From Paraburkholderia phenazinium (GTDB lineage: Bacteria > Pseudomonadota > Gammaproteobacteria > Burkholderiales > Burkholderiaceae), in NCBI RefSeq assembly GCF_900141745.1, contig NZ_FSRM01000001.1, forward strand, positions 4,092,001 to 4,156,000: 64,000 nt of DNA, written 5' to 3'. This document shows positions 18,336 through 28,320 of this stretch, piece after piece. Position 1 is the first letter of the stretch; each line of letters opens with the position of its first letter. The notes under the pieces were generated by a model. That model was not told the origin of the DNA. It searched no databases and saw nothing but the letters and a program-made list of their open reading frames with translations. The translations under genes were made by a program, and so were the position numbers.

Positions 18336-18716
18336 CTATTGTTTCGTTGTGCCGTCGGTCGAAGCGGTCGTTCCGTTAGTAGATGGCGAGGCATGGTGTG
18401 TTTCGTGCGGGGCAAGAGCAAGAGCCTCAATGCCCGCGATATCCAACGGTTTGAGGCAATGCCACATCTCGGTCAGAATCGCGTCGCATGAGGGGTAAAT
18501 CGTGATCATGTTTTCGATCCATCGCTCTACGTCAGTCAGGCGTCCGTCCTTCGCAAGAACTGCGACTTCCCGCGATCGCTCTCTGGCGGCATGCCAACGG
18601 CGAGCCGGTGATTGAGTCGTGAGCGGTTCGCGCGCCTTAACTCCTGACCCGCAAAGCTTGGTGCGCGCACAGCGCGAAAGCGAAGCTGCGTCGGCTTCGG
18701 ACAGGCCGGTTTTTAT
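18336..18716 (-). CDS. Hypothetical protein (126 codons) with ATA in the start position
   Basis: The minus-strand frame 18716-18336 encodes a natural-looking acidic/helical protein (LSEADAASLSRCARTKLCGS; DVERWIENMITIYPSCDAIL). It has no ATG, GTG or TTG at its beginning. A strong GGAGG ribosome site lies 9 bases before ATA AAA ACC, exactly where ATG AAA ACC (Met-Lys-Thr) would be expected, and an in-frame TAA sits one codon earlier. Either translation starts at ATA, or an ATG was mutated and the gene is silent. Residues about 70-105 look like paired helices with TPR-like spacing. No family was recognised. Confidence 0.5.
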   Translation of the reverse strand: MKTGLSEADAASLSRCARTKLCGSGVKAREPLTTQSPARRWHAARERSREVAVLAKDGRLTDVERWIENMITIYPSCDAILTEMWHCLKPLDIAGIEALALAPHETHHASPSTNGTTASTDGTTKQ

Positions 18717-19415
18717 GTTTTATTGCCTCCGGATATGCGTTTTGCGATTGCCCAATTGTTAAATGTTCTGGTGCTTCGATTTCAATAGGTTTTAGTAGAC
18801 AAATGAAAAAGCCTATGCGAGAGTTTCGTCTAATACTTACAGGAACTTACCTGCCTGGAACTGCAACACGGAAACCCGACTTTGACGGGAATATTTTCCG
18901 GTTGTCAGCTCGCGTAGTGCGGGAAACGGTGCTGAAACAGGAATAGCTTACAGCGCGACATGAGCGTTCGCCATGCTGCGCCGAAAAACGACGCAGTACT
19001 TCATTGGGGCGGAAACTATGAGTATTCCGGACACGACGGCGCAAGGCAAACGTTTGCCAAACCAGCCATCGAATTTAGACCGGCAATTTACGCCTTTTCG
19101 CGTAATTGGCACCGATAAGCCGTCGCTGTTCGGACCTTCATAAGCCTATGGCCCTCTGCGGCCTGTACTGCCAGGGTGCCAGAAAATAGAAGCGTCCTGG
19201 TCGTCCCTCATCGATAACTTTCTCATGTGAATTCTCCAGACAGGAGGATGGCGCTCGTTCGTATTTAGGATGTCTAAGTGTTTGTGTCAGACGTGTGTAA
19301 ATTTATTTACCCGTAATAAATCAATTCAACACCAACAATTACCTTTCTGCTTATATGTGTAGTTATCCTAAAGAAAGGTGATGGTGAATACACGCAATAT
19401 TGAACAGGAAAAAAT
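18717..19415. other. AT-richer upstream region of the adhesin gene
   Basis: About 700 bp of lower GC than the surroundings, with no supported ORF. It presumably holds the adhesin promoter; the last 150 bp are strongly AT-rich. Sharp composition changes like this are typical next to horizontally acquired surface genes. Confidence 0.5.
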
Positions 19416-22400
19416 ATGAACAGGATATACCGGTCGATCTGGAATAAGGCACTAGGCGCCTTTGTAGCTGCATCGGAGCTGGACAGGTCGCGCGGCAAGT
19501 CGGGGGCCAGCGCGGCTGTATGCGACGCACGCAGCAGCCGGCGCAGAGAGCTCGGCGCTTTATCGACATATGGCTTGGCGCCACCGATGATCCCCTTATC
19601 GTTGCTGTTGGCTTTCAGCACGTGGGGTGGACAGGCCCATGCGCAGTCCGTGAGTTGCGCGTCGACTCCCTACAATTTCTATGACGGCACTGCTTCGTGC
19701 ATGGGGTTTCAGGCGTCGGCCACCGGGGCTGGGACCACGGCGCTAGGCGCAAGCGCGATTGCGTCGGCGGTGCAAGCTACGGCGGTTGGTTACCTCGCCA
19801 CTGCGTCGAATCTCTACGCGGTGGCTCTCGGCTATCTGGCAACGGCTTCAGGCCAAGGCGGAGTGGCGTTGGGCTCCCAAACAATCGCAAGCAACATCAA
19901 CGCGGTCGCAATCGGCGTTGACGCTGCTGCCACCTCGGCTGGCGCCAGTGCGCTGGGCACCTTCGCCACTGCTACGGGTGGGAACTCAACCGCGGTCGGT
20001 GTCAGTTCCGCAGCCAACGGCAACTATGCGTTCTCCGCGGGCTGGTCGTCCGTCGCCACCGGGCCAAACGCGATCGCAATCGGTAGAGGCGCCCAATCCA
20101 CGGAAGGGATAGCAACAGCGAGCACACTTGCCGTTGGCATGAACGCCATCGCCAGCAGTACTTCCGGTGCAAGCATTGCCGTGGGCCAGGGCGCGAATGC
20201 CTCTGCCACAGGTACCGGAGGAGGTTCGCCTATCGCCATTGGCGTCAATGCCACAGCAAGCGGAGCCGGTAACGTGGTGCTTCCGAACGGCAACACCGCC
20301 ACGGCCTTCGAGGCGCTTGCGGTAGGCAATGGCGCAAGTGCCGCGGGAGAGCAAGGTGTAGCGATCGGCAACTCCACGAACGCTGGCGCAACGTGGAGCA
20401 CGGCCGTCGGCAGCCTCGCCGGCGCAACGGGTGTCCAATCGACGGCCGTTGGGGTATGGTCGAAGGCTACGGGTGTCGGTTCCACCGCGTTGGGTGGCGG
20501 CGGCATCAGCGCCGCTACGGCGGTCCGGGCGACCGCTGACGGTGCAACCGCCATCGGCGGCAATGCGGGAGCAGGCGCTGCGGCAACGGCCACCAATACC
20601 GTCGCCATCGGCGGACAATCGACTGCAAATCAGGCCAGTGCCATCGCCGTCGGGTTGCAGACAAATGCAACCGGAACCAACGCCATTGCTATCGGTGCGG
20701 CGTCCAACGCGACGGCCAGCGATACAGTTGGCCTGGGTTATAACGCACTAGCGAATAGCACAAACGCGGTTGCGATTGGCCTCAATACCGTCAGCAGTGG
20801 TGCCAACGCGGTCGCCTTGGGCAATACTTCAGAAGCGCTCGCCGCCTCGACGGTAGCGTTCGGTGACAGCAATACCGTAGCGGCAGCAGCCGGCACCGGT
20901 TCGATTGCCGGTGGACACAACTCGCAAGTGGTAGGCGGGACAGGCGCGGTTGCGCTCGGTGAGGGGCAAACCGCGAGCGGCAACGGCGCAGTGGCCATTG
21001 GCGATCCGAACACGGCCACCGGTAACGGCGCAGTGGCGATGGGTGCCGACAATATCGCAAACGGCAATGGCGCGATCGCGTTGGGTAACACGAACGTGGC
21101 GACGGGAGCTGGATCGGTCGCGCTCGGCAACGCATCGCAGGCCAATGTCGCGGGCTCGGTGGCGATTGGTAATGGCGCCATTGTCCAGAGCGCCGCGACG
21201 AGCGGCGTGGCGCTCGGGTCGGGCGCCACGGCAAGCAGCGCCAACGGCGTGGCGCTGGGCCCGAACGCCGTGGCGAACAATGCCAACGATGTGGCACTGG
21301 GGGCAGGCTCGACCACGGCGGCGGCCAATACAGGGACGACTGCACTGTTTGGCGGTACCGCAGCAGGCATCGCGAAGACAGCCTCCGGGGTCGTCTCCGT
21401 CGGCAGCGCGGGCAACGAACGTCAGATCCAGAACGTGGCGGCAGGCGTGATCTCGTCGAGCAGCACCGACGCGATCAACGGATCGCAACTGTTCTCGGTC
21501 GCGACCGGCGTAAACAATCTGGGCAGCGCGACGGCGAGCGCACTGGGCGGTGGAGCGACATACAACAGTTCGACAGGAGCGATCAGTGCACCGAGCTATA
21601 CGGTCGACGGCAATACCTACACAAACGTGGGCAGTGCGCTGGAAAGCATCAACAACTCACTTACCGGCGGTGGGATCGAGTACTTCCATGCGAACTCGAC
21701 GCTTGCAGATTCAACGGCGAACGGTACCAATAGTGTCGCTGTCGGTCCGGTTGCGGTCTCCACCGGAGCGTCTTCAGTTGCAATCGGCAATGGTGCGCAA
21801 GCCAGTAATGCGAATGACGTCGCTCTGGGGGCGGGATCCACAACGGCGGCCCCGCATACCGGAACGTTCGACATGACGGGTGGTACAGCAGAGGCGACTG
21901 CACCCACGTCTGTCGTGTCGATTGGCGCAGCCGGATCGGAGCGGCAGCTCCAGAACGTCGCAGCGGGTGTCCTGTCAGCGACGTCGACCGACGCCGTTAA
22001 CGGCTCGCAACTGTTTTCGGTGGCGAGCGCGGGTAACACGACCGGGTCGACGGTCGCTTCGGCGCTGGGCGGAGGTTCCACTTACACACCGGGCAGCGGT
22101 GTCTCGGCACCGAGCTACACCGTGCAAGGCAGCACCTATAACAACGTCGGCGGTGCGCTTGGCGGGTTGAACACCAGCCTCACTAACATCGAGAACTCCC
22201 TCACTAACATTAATAACGGCGCGGGCATCGAGTACTTCCATGCTGACTCCACAGAAGCGGACAGCCAGGCAACGGGCACCAACAGTATCGCCGTGGGCCC
22301 CGAGGCGGTAGCCAGTGGAACTGCCAGCTTCGCGGCAGGCAACGGTGCGCAGGCAACCGCTGACAACGCCATGGCGCTGGGAGCGCAGGCCACTGCTTCT

Positions 22401-23852
22401 GTCGCGGGCGCAATTGCAATAGGCTCGGGGTCCGTATCTAACCGCACGATTGTCCCCGCGCAAGGTTCGATTGCGACCGGCAGCTACGTGATTCCCTATA
22501 ACACCACCGACGAGACGCTGCTGGGTGCGGTGTCGTTCGGAACCACCAATGCGTATCGCCAGTTGACCAATGTCGCAGACGGGACGCAACAGCAGGATGC
22601 CGTCACCGTGCGGCAACTTGCCGGAGCATTGTCCTCGTTCGCAGTCACGCCCATTGAGTACTTTCACGCCAACTCGACTGAAGCAGACTCGCTGGCCGTA
22701 GGCAGCAATTCAATCGCAGTTGGACCGACCACGGTGGTCAATGGCGACAATGGTGTGGGGATTGGCAACGGCGCCATCGTCAATTCGAACGCGCCGGGTG
22801 GTGTCGCGATCGGGGAAGCAGCGAGTTCGAATCAGGCCGACGCGATCGCGCTGGGTAGTGGTGCTAACGCAAGTGGCGCACAGTCTGTCGCGCAAGGTGC
22901 GAATGCCAGTGTCACGGCTGTGGGAGGCATCGCGCTGGGTTCCGGCGCGCAAAGCAGCGCCACCGATGCAGTGGCGCTAGGCGCCGGTGCATCCGCAACC
23001 TATGCGAACAGTGTCGCACTGGGAGCCGGGTCGGTGACGACGGTCGGTGCATTGTCGAACTACATTGCTTATGGTCTGAGCAGCCCCCAGTCCTCAGCAG
23101 GGGAAGTCAATATCGGAAACCGGCAGATCACGGGGGTTGCAGCAGGGAGCGTCGGGACCGACGCAGTCAACGTGAGCCAACTCCAGGCAGTTCAGCAGCA
23201 GTTGACCACGCTGATCAACAACGCGAACGGCGGCAATGGTGGTTTCCCGTCCACGTCGGGAACAACAACAACCCCGCCTGCGTCAACGGGATCCAATTCG
23301 GCCGCGGGCGGACAGGGGGCAGTTGCTTCGGGAACCAGTAGCACGGCTGTAGGCAACAACTCGCAGGCTACCGCCACCGGGTCGACGGCCCTGGGTCAAG
23401 GGGCGACGTCGACAGGATCCGGTTCGGTGGCCATCGGTGCCGGTAGTAACGACGAGGGTCGCAGCAATGTGGTCTCGGTGGGGTCGGCCGATTCACCACG
23501 GCAGATTACCAATGTCGCTGCCGGCACCGCACCCACTGACGCCGTCAACGTGCAGCAACTGGGAAGCGCCGTCGCACAGGCAAATGCATATACGGATAAT
23601 CAGATTCAACAGCTGAAGCGTGACGCGGATGGGGGAATCGCAACTGCGATGGCTGTCGCAGGATTGCCGCAACCTTCCGGGCCGGGAAAAAGCATGGTAT
23701 CGGTCGCCGGCAGCGTTTATCGGGGCCAGTCAGGCCAGGCGGTCGGCATTTCCACAATCTCGGATAACAATCACTGGATCTATAAGGCTGCGGTTTCGAC
23801 CAATACGCAAGGCTACTATGGCGCGGTCGTGGGTGCAGGTTACCAGTGGTAA
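19416..23852 (+). CDS. Trimeric autotransporter adhesin (YadA/Hia type)
   Basis: A 1478-residue type Vc secreted protein. Residues 1-24 are an extended signal peptide region ([20 protein letters not shown]); a hydrophobic core then ends at AHA-Q (about 76). Residues about 95-1400 are dominated by left-handed beta-roll head repeats of the AVALGxxA/AVAIGxxA kind, interrupted by at least five neck motifs ([10 protein letters not shown]...TDAINGSQL and variants). A segment with [13 protein letters not shown] occurs three times. The last 75 residues form the YadA membrane anchor ending GAGYQW, which makes a 12-strand barrel as a trimer. An AGGAAAA site precedes the ATG. Its role is probably adhesion, autoaggregation or biofilm; the receptor is unknown. 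A small lipoprotein gene follows by 114 bp. Confidence 0.96.
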   Translation: MNRIYRSIWNKALGAFVAASELDRSRGKSGASAAVCDARSSRRRELGALSTYGLAPPMIPLSLLLAFSTWGGQAHAQSVSCASTPYNFYDGTASCMGFQASATGAGTTALGASAIASAVQATAVGYLATASNLYAVALGYLATASGQGGVALGSQTIASNINAVAIGVDAAATSAGASALGTFATATGGNSTAVGVSSAANGNYAFSAGWSSVATGPNAIAIGRGAQSTEGIATASTLAVGMNAIASSTSGASIAVGQGANASATGTGGGSPIAIGVNATASGAGNVVLPNGNTATAFEALAVGNGASAAGEQGVAIGNSTNAGATWSTAVGSLAGATGVQSTAVGVWSKATGVGSTALGGGGISAATAVRATADGATAIGGNAGAGAAATATNTVAIGGQSTANQASAIAVGLQTNATGTNAIAIGAASNATASDTVGLGYNALANSTNAVAIGLNTVSSGANAVALGNTSEALAASTVAFGDSNTVAAAAGTGSIAGGHNSQVVGGTGAVALGEGQTASGNGAVAIGDPNTATGNGAVAMGADNIANGNGAIALGNTNVATGAGSVALGNASQANVAGSVAIGNGAIVQSAATSGVALGSGATASSANGVALGPNAVANNANDVALGAGSTTAAANTGTTALFGGTAAGIAKTASGVVSVGSAGNERQIQNVAAGVISSSSTDAINGSQLFSVATGVNNLGSATASALGGGATYNSSTGAISAPSYTVDGNTYTNVGSALESINNSLTGGGIEYFHANSTLADSTANGTNSVAVGPVAVSTGASSVAIGNGAQASNANDVALGAGSTTAAPHTGTFDMTGGTAEATAPTSVVSIGAAGSERQLQNVAAGVLSATSTDAVNGSQLFSVASAGNTTGSTVASALGGGSTYTPGSGVSAPSYTVQGSTYNNVGGALGGLNTSLTNIENSLTNINNGAGIEYFHADSTEADSQATGTNSIAVGPEAVASGTASFAAGNGAQATADNAMALGAQATASVAGAIAIGSGSVSNRTIVPAQGSIATGSYVIPYNTTDETLLGAVSFGTTNAYRQLTNVADGTQQQDAVTVRQLAGALSSFAVTPIEYFHANSTEADSLAVGSNSIAVGPTTVVNGDNGVGIGNGAIVNSNAPGGVAIGEAASSNQADAIALGSGANASGAQSVAQGANASVTAVGGIALGSGAQSSATDAVALGAGASATYANSVALGAGSVTTVGALSNYIAYGLSSPQSSAGEVNIGNRQITGVAAGSVGTDAVNVSQLQAVQQQLTTLINNANGGNGGFPSTSGTTTTPPASTGSNSAAGGQGAVASGTSSTAVGNNSQATATGSTALGQGATSTGSGSVAIGAGSNDEGRSNVVSVGSADSPRQITNVAAGTAPTDAVNVQQLGSAVAQANAYTDNQIQQLKRDADGGIATAMAVAGLPQPSGPGKSMVSVAGSVYRGQSGQAVGISTISDNNHWIYKAAVSTNTQGYYGAVVGAGYQW

Positions 23853-23966
23853 TGGACATAACGAAGCTTCCAGGTGGCGTCAATGCAGCAACTATGGGTG
23901 ACGTCATTCCGTTTCTCGCTGCGGCCCATCTCGCGTGCCGCCGCCTGTTCGATGAGAGATGCAAAC

Positions 23967-24353
23967 ATGAAAAAGCAATGGAATCTTGCGCTGTCTATCA
24001 CGTTACTTTCACTGATCGCGGGCTGCGTTGCCGATGGTCCGCCGAAGTTTCCGGATTCTCAATCCGCGACGCAGGCGGGCGGCACCTTCGTCAACCTGGA
24101 TAACCTGCGCAATGTGGAGCCAGGCCTCACGAAGGACCAGATGTTCGACCTGCTCGGACCGCCTCATTTCCACGAGTGGTTCGTCGGAGGGCATGTCTGG
24201 AACTACCTGTTCGATTTTCGTCAAGGCGGAAAGATCGTTACTTGCCAGTATCAGGTGCGATTCGACAAGCAGATGAAGGTGAGCGATACGTACTGGCGCG
24301 ACCCTTCATGCGCGGATTTTCTTTTGACAGCGGGCGGAACACCGGCGCCGTAG
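23967..24353 (+). CDS. SmpA/OmlA (BamE)-like lipoprotein next to the adhesin
   Basis: A 128-residue lipoprotein. I chose the start at 23967 because MKKQWNLALSITLLSLIAGC is a classical lipobox signal; the frame stays open upstream. The mature part has VEPGLTKDQMFDLLGPPHF, the SmpA/OmlA helix-turn signature, followed by beta strands (VWNYLFDFR, TCQYQVRFD). BamE-type proteins help assemble outer-membrane proteins. Its place 114 bp after a trimeric autotransporter suggests a dedicated helper, as reported for TpgA beside the Ata adhesin of Acinetobacter; TpgA, however, also has an OmpA-like peptidoglycan-binding domain that is absent here. Confidence 0.85.
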   Translation: MKKQWNLALSITLLSLIAGCVADGPPKFPDSQSATQAGGTFVNLDNLRNVEPGLTKDQMFDLLGPPHFHEWFVGGHVWNYLFDFRQGGKIVTCQYQVRFDKQMKVSDTYWRDPSCADFLLTAGGTPAP

Positions 24354-24706
24354 GCTCCCGTTGCCGGACATTCGTCGACGTCGCCTTGCCGTCGCGAATG
24401 TCCGCTCCCTCCGAACACTTGCGTCCCCATGCGAATCGACGGACGGCCGCTGTACGTTGGAAGCTGCCGTCAGGTCGCGCTGAGGCGACAGACCGAAGCG
24501 GGTCGCATTCTGTCCGTCGCGAAGCTTGGCTCCCGCGTCGCGATGCTGATTGCATGAGACGCCGCTCGTCCATGAAAGGACATCGACGTGTGCGACCGAA
24601 ATTATCAACGGACGAGATGCCGCCGCCGACGAATTTACTCTCCAGCATTGACGCAAGGCAACCGTAGCAAACGTTGTATGCGCTGGATTACGGTGTAAAG
24701 GTGTGT
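24354..24706. other. Intergenic stretch with a long-loop hairpin
   Basis: There is no supported gene. GGACATTCG and CGAATGTCC around 24364-24404 form a 9-bp inverted repeat with a loop of about 20 bases, shortly after the lipoprotein stop. It could be a weak terminator, although no T-run follows. Confidence 0.35.
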
Positions 24707-24779
24707 GACGTTGTTAGAGCCCCGCGCATGCGATTGGGGTGACCTTGCCCCCGTTTGACGAATCCCATAGCTGGGTGAA

Positions 24780-25700
24780 TTATGCGGCTTCGCCTCTATG
24801 AGCCGCGAACCAGTTCTTTTCGAATGTCATGGGGCTGACGTAATCGAGCGTTGAATGTAACCGGCGCGCGTTGTAAAAACCCAGCCAGTCAATCACCTCA
24901 TCCATTGCTGCCCGCCGGGTGGGGAAGTGTCGTCCGTGCATGCGTGCTACCTTCAGCGAACCCCATAGACTTTCCGTCGGCGAGTTATCCCAACAATTTC
25001 CACGTCGGCTCATCGACGAACGCATGCCGTAGGCCTTCAACGCGTCCTGAAACAGGCCGCTGCAATACTGGCTGCCCCTGTCGCTATGCACGATTACGCC
25101 GGCGTCAGGGCGACGCCGGAACCACGCCATTCGCAATGCGTCCGTGACCAGTTCAGCCTTCATGTGCGGCTGCATCGACCAGCCCACCACCTGCCTGCTG
25201 AACAGGTCGATGATGGCCGCGAGGTAGACCCAGCCTTCGGCTGTCGCCAGGTACGTGATGTCGGTCGTCCAGACCTGGTTCGGTGCGTTAGCGGTGAAGT
25301 CGCGCTCCAGCAGATTCGGCGCCACCGGCAAATCGTGGTTCGAGTTCGTCGTCGCGATGTACTTGCGCTTGTGGCGGGCTCGAATGCCATGCTGCGCCAT
25401 CAGTTTGCGAACCCGTTCTTTGCCCACGCGCACGCCTTGCGTGAGCAACTCCTTCCACATGCGAGGCCAGCCGTATTCGCCCTTGACCTGCATGTGAATC
25501 GCCTTGACTTGCGCGAGCAGTGCATCGTTGCTTACGCGGCTACGGTGCGGCTTGTCGTGCGCGGTGCGTTGCCGGCGCTGATGATATCCGCTGGGACTGA
25601 CTTCCAGCACTTCGCATAGCACCGAGACCGGCCAGTGGTGTCGATTGCGCTCGATGAACGCGTACTTCACATCGATTCCTTCGCGAAGTACGCTGCGCAC
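24780..25700 (-). CDS. IS3-family transposase OrfB (DDE integrase)
   Basis: The 306-codon frame holds an HTH_21-type region (residues about 55-110: YGWPRMWKELLTQGVRVGKE) and an rve integrase core. Catalytic acidic residues lie in VWTTDITYL (Asp), IVHSDRGSQY (Asp) and a downstream DNSPTESLWG (Glu). It ends NARRLHSTLDYVSPMTFEKN, typical of IS3 transposases. It overlaps orfA by 34 bp in the -1 frame. The minus-strand AAAAAAG at 25706-25700 is a standard slippery site, so the active product is probably an OrfAB fusion made by -1 frameshifting. The frame is intact, so the element may still be mobile. Confidence 0.95.
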   Translation of the reverse strand: MRSVLREGIDVKYAFIERNRHHWPVSVLCEVLEVSPSGYHQRRQRTAHDKPHRSRVSNDALLAQVKAIHMQVKGEYGWPRMWKELLTQGVRVGKERVRKLMAQHGIRARHKRKYIATTNSNHDLPVAPNLLERDFTANAPNQVWTTDITYLATAEGWVYLAAIIDLFSRQVVGWSMQPHMKAELVTDALRMAWFRRRPDAGVIVHSDRGSQYCSGLFQDALKAYGMRSSMSRRGNCWDNSPTESLWGSLKVARMHGRHFPTRRAAMDEVIDWLGFYNARRLHSTLDYVSPMTFEKNWFAAHRGEAA

Positions 25701-25963
25701 TTTTTTAATATGTCTCGCTCCATCTTCAGGCGCGCTACCTCCGCACGCAGCCGCGCCAGCTCCATCTGCTCCGCGCTCACAGGCTTCGTGCCTGCTCTTG
25801 CCAGCTTGCCTTCCCGGTCAGCCTTCACCCAGTTGTACAGCGTCTGTTTAACCACACCCAGGGTCGCCGCCACTGCTGCCATGCTTTGCCCGGCTTTGAC
25901 CAGTCGGACCGCTTCCAGCTTGAACTCGAGCGTGTACTGTGCCCGCTTTGCCTTGCTTGTCAT
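25667..25963 (-). CDS. IS3-family transposase OrfA
   Basis: A 98-residue protein with an HTH_Tnp_1 domain (YTLEFKLEAVRLVKAGQSMA, then VAATLGVVKQTLYNWVKA) followed by a leucine-zipper-like helix (LARLRAEVARLKMERDILKK). It binds the terminal repeats. The 3' end contains the A6G slippery sequence that allows fusion to OrfB. Confidence 0.94.
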   Translation of the reverse strand: MTSKAKRAQYTLEFKLEAVRLVKAGQSMAAVAATLGVVKQTLYNWVKADREGKLARAGTKPVSAEQMELARLRAEVARLKMERDILKKCAAYFAKESM

Positions 25964-26026
25964 CGTTCTTCTCCTTGCTTGAGTTTACCTGCTCAGCAAG
26001 GGATTCGTTTTTCGGGGGCAAGCTCA

Positions 26027-26306
26027 GGGCGATATCTATGGTATCCACAGTCCAAAGCTTATGCTGGAGTCTCACTCTTTCTATACACGTAGACGGCAAT
26101 AATCGTTGCCGCGTGCGAACGCAATCAACCGGAACGGAGCCTGAGCATTCGAATCCGTCTTTTGACAACGCCGATATCGCCTCCGAAATTGGCATGCCGA
26201 CAGTCACCCGTTTATGCACCGTTTCCACCAGTGCCTCCTGATTTGGTGTATAGCAAGAAGTCAAGGTTAGGCAAATAGTCAGGGCGATAAGGAAAGTTCG
26301 CACCAT
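26027..26306 (-). pseudogene. Small lipoprotein gene interrupted near its 3' end by the IS3 element
   Basis: From ATG 26306 the frame encodes MVRTFLIALTICLTLTSC, a lipobox signal peptide, then a mature domain containing VTVGMPISEAISALSKDGFE and VDTIDIA before it runs into the IS at 26026. Removing the IS plus one GGG copy restores a short end across the junction (IDIA, then PIACAGL and a stop just below 24740), giving a protein of about 100 residues. The IS therefore replaced only the last few residues, giving an extended C-terminus from IS sequence, so some function may survive. No function is assigned. Confidence 0.75.
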
Positions 26307-26603
26307 GTCATGTCGTCGGGCCTGTGAGGATGTAAGCAACTTTCTGAAGAGCGAGTTCGAAATTGAGTGGAGACTCCAGCGCTGCCCAATCATGACGCGC
26401 TTCCCGTTGGTTGTCGATTGCGAAATATGGGAGGGGTGTCCTGATAAAGTCCGTACGCGCTTTGCACGCACTGCTGACGACTGCTTCCGGGAATCGCAAC
26501 CGACCGTTGTGGGCGCCCTGAGCCGATCGCCGCTGGGCTCAGTGCGGCCGCGTCCAGTGGTCCGGCATTGTTGCCCAGACCGTCGACAATTGGCTAGCGA
26601 CGG

Positions 26604-26966
26604 CTAGTGCTCTGCCGGAACGATGCTGGAGATCAAAATCCGTCCCTTAGAGTCAGCAAAGCAGTTGACTGCAACATATTCGCCCGGCGCAGCACGAAAA
26701 GAGGCCTGAAACTCGACCTCTTGGCCCTCGACGCGACAAACCAATGCTTCCCTCAGCGCAAATCCTTCTTTGGGACCGGGTCGCAAATGATCTATGCGCT
26801 CAATTCTAGCGACGGCAGAACGCATCGACCGATCGGGAATGTTGTTGCTGAAATAGGGTCGCCATATCGCCAGTCACGCGACAAGAAACAAAGCTGCGAA
26901 CACCCCTACGTAGCGCACGAGGTACTGAGGCCTGCGAGGATAAGGTCCCCACTGATGAGATATGGT
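26604..26966 (-). pseudogene. Small membrane protein gene with an internal TGA and lost 5' end
   Basis: Two minus-strand segments are in the same frame, separated only by TGA at 26876-26874. Upstream is YLVRYVGVFAALFLVA; downstream LAIWRPYFS continues the hydrophobic helix and leads to a soluble domain (FALREALVCRVEGQEVEFQA, FADSKGRILISSIVPAE) ending at 26604. A single TGG-to-TGA change would explain the break. The 5' end is replaced by IS256-derived sequence. The protein family is not recognised. Confidence 0.5.
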
Positions 26967-27003
26967 CAAGAGTGGTGTTCGGGCGGTTTGATGAGCGGCG
27001 ATT

Positions 27004-27415
27004 TCAAGCGGCGGGTTCCTGCTGATCCGGTCGATCGTCTTGCACCGGTTCGCCGTCTTTGAAGGCAATGCCCTCCAACAACAGCTTGATCTGTTCGGGG
27101 CCGTTGATACGGCCCCAGGTTTTCTCGGCTTCCTCGATCAGCTTGAATACCAGACCGAGGAAGGTGGGTCGTGATACGCAGTTGCGCGTACGCGTAGTAC
27201 GGTGTCAACACTTCGCGTTCCGGCAAATAACCTTTGCGCACCACGGCGCGCTGCCCGTGCAATGTCTTGACGTTCTCGAACCGCTCCAGCAGCGCCAACA
27301 ACTCCGCTTAGATTGCCTGCTGAATCACCTGCCGAGCCCCGTGCCGAACCAATTCGTCCAGCCCCAGACCGACTCCCGATAGTCCGACGACTTCTTTTTC
27401 TGTAAACTTGCTCAT
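27004..27415 (-). pseudogene. IS256-family transposase remnant with internal deletion
   Basis: The frame begins at ATG 27415 (MSKFTEKEVVGLSGVGLGLD) with the N-terminus of Mutator-type transposases. It meets a TAA at 27310-27308 where Glu is expected, and continues to QRAVVRKGYLPEREVLT. Most of the DDE catalytic region is missing. After a frame change the C-terminus resumes as FKLIEEAEKTWGRINGPEQI and ends at TGA 27004. It is clearly inactive. Confidence 0.85.
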
Positions 27416-27539
27416 GGTGGATGGTTTGTTGTTTGCTAGTTTCCGATTTCGACAATCAGATTCTCAGGTAAAACCTCCACCGCCTTCAATCTCCCGCTCC
27501 CAAACTTCCCCGCACACCAGAATCGAGCTTATCTCACGG

Positions 27540-28166
27540 GAGACTGGGTTCGCCAGATGAGCTGTTCGGTCGACAGGCGTATGTTGGTCCGTCGAGCGAC
27601 AAGGCCGGCACGGTTACGTTCGGTCGTCAATACTCGCCCCTTTACGACACAATGGGCGATGTGTTTGACCCGTTGACCGTGGGCGACTACTGGCAAGACA
27701 GCTGGGTGTGGAATGGCATCGGCCCGTACCTGGAAGTAAACAACTCGGTTAAGTACAAGGCGACGTTCAATGGCCTGACTATTGATGCCATCTACGGCTT
27801 CGGCAAAAATGCCGGCTCAGTCGGTCTGGGCAGCACGTACGGCATGGAGCTTACGTATGCAGTCGGCCCAGCATCGCTCGACACAGGCTTCCAGCAAACT
27901 TCCGTTTCAACTGCGGAGGGCAGCCTGGTCAACGGTGCAAAGATTACTCGTTCACGAAGCGCACGGAGGTTTACGCCACCGTGGACTTCGCGCGCGGCAA
28001 CGGAGCGTTTGCTGCCGACTATCCGGGCACAACCAACACGAGCACTGGTGTTGTCGAGAAGATTGGCCGTACCAACGACGTTGGCGCAACGGTCGGACTC
28101 CGGACAATGTTCCGATTCCCCAATCCGACAAGTTCGACTCCGGACCTGTCTGGACTATCGTCGTAG
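27540..28166 (+). pseudogene. Outer-membrane porin gene fragment (N-truncated, frameshifted)
   Basis: Porin-type sequence (FGRQAYVGPSSDKAGTVTFG, QYSPLYDTMGDVFDP, AIYGFGKNAG) runs in one frame to about 27945. It then shifts frame, with VYATVDFARGNGAF and NDVGATVGLRTMF as its end. The signal peptide and first strands are missing. It belongs to the same Gram-negative porin family as the intact gene at 42242-43399. A clean terminator follows at 28260, so this was once a normal gene. Confidence 0.8.
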
Positions 28167-28259
28167 GCCCGGGCGAACCGGTGGGCGAGACGCAATACAC
28201 GCGGAGCAAAACTCTTCGAAAACCGGCGTTGACGCGACCGCCCCGGGTATGATTTTACC

Positions 28260-28283
28260 CCGCCCGTTTGGGCGGCCTTTTTT
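28260..28283 (+). terminator. Rho-independent terminator after the porin remnant
   Basis: Stem CCGCCC (28260-28265) pairs with GGGCGG (28270-28275) around GTTT. CCTTTTTT follows, with the T-run at 28278-28283. Confidence 0.85.
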
Positions 28284-28320
28284 GGTGCTCTCCGGAAAGC
28301 GCAATCGCAGAAACCGCGTG

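Larger units (their letters stand above)
24740..26026 (-). mobile_element. Complete IS3-family insertion sequence
   Basis: A 1287-bp element bounded by terminal inverted repeats of about 27 bp (24740-24766 and 26000-26026; TGACCTTGCCCCCG against TGAGCTTGCCCCCG, then ACGAATCCC in both). The ends are TG...CA, and GGG flanks both sides (24737-24739 and 26027-26029), consistent with a 3-bp target duplication. It encodes OrfA and OrfB with an A6G frameshift site. It interrupts a lipoprotein gene near that gene's 3' end. A truncated relative lies at 12692-12934. Confidence 0.93.

Noticed and set aside
19986..22667. Long minus-strand frames inside the adhesin gene
   Set aside because: Ala/Pro-rich shadows of the repetitive head region.
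19700..23500. Regular short repeats that could suggest a CRISPR array or tandem repeat locus
   Set aside because: The periodicity follows the 14-residue head repeats of the adhesin reading frame; there are no constant repeats with unique spacers.
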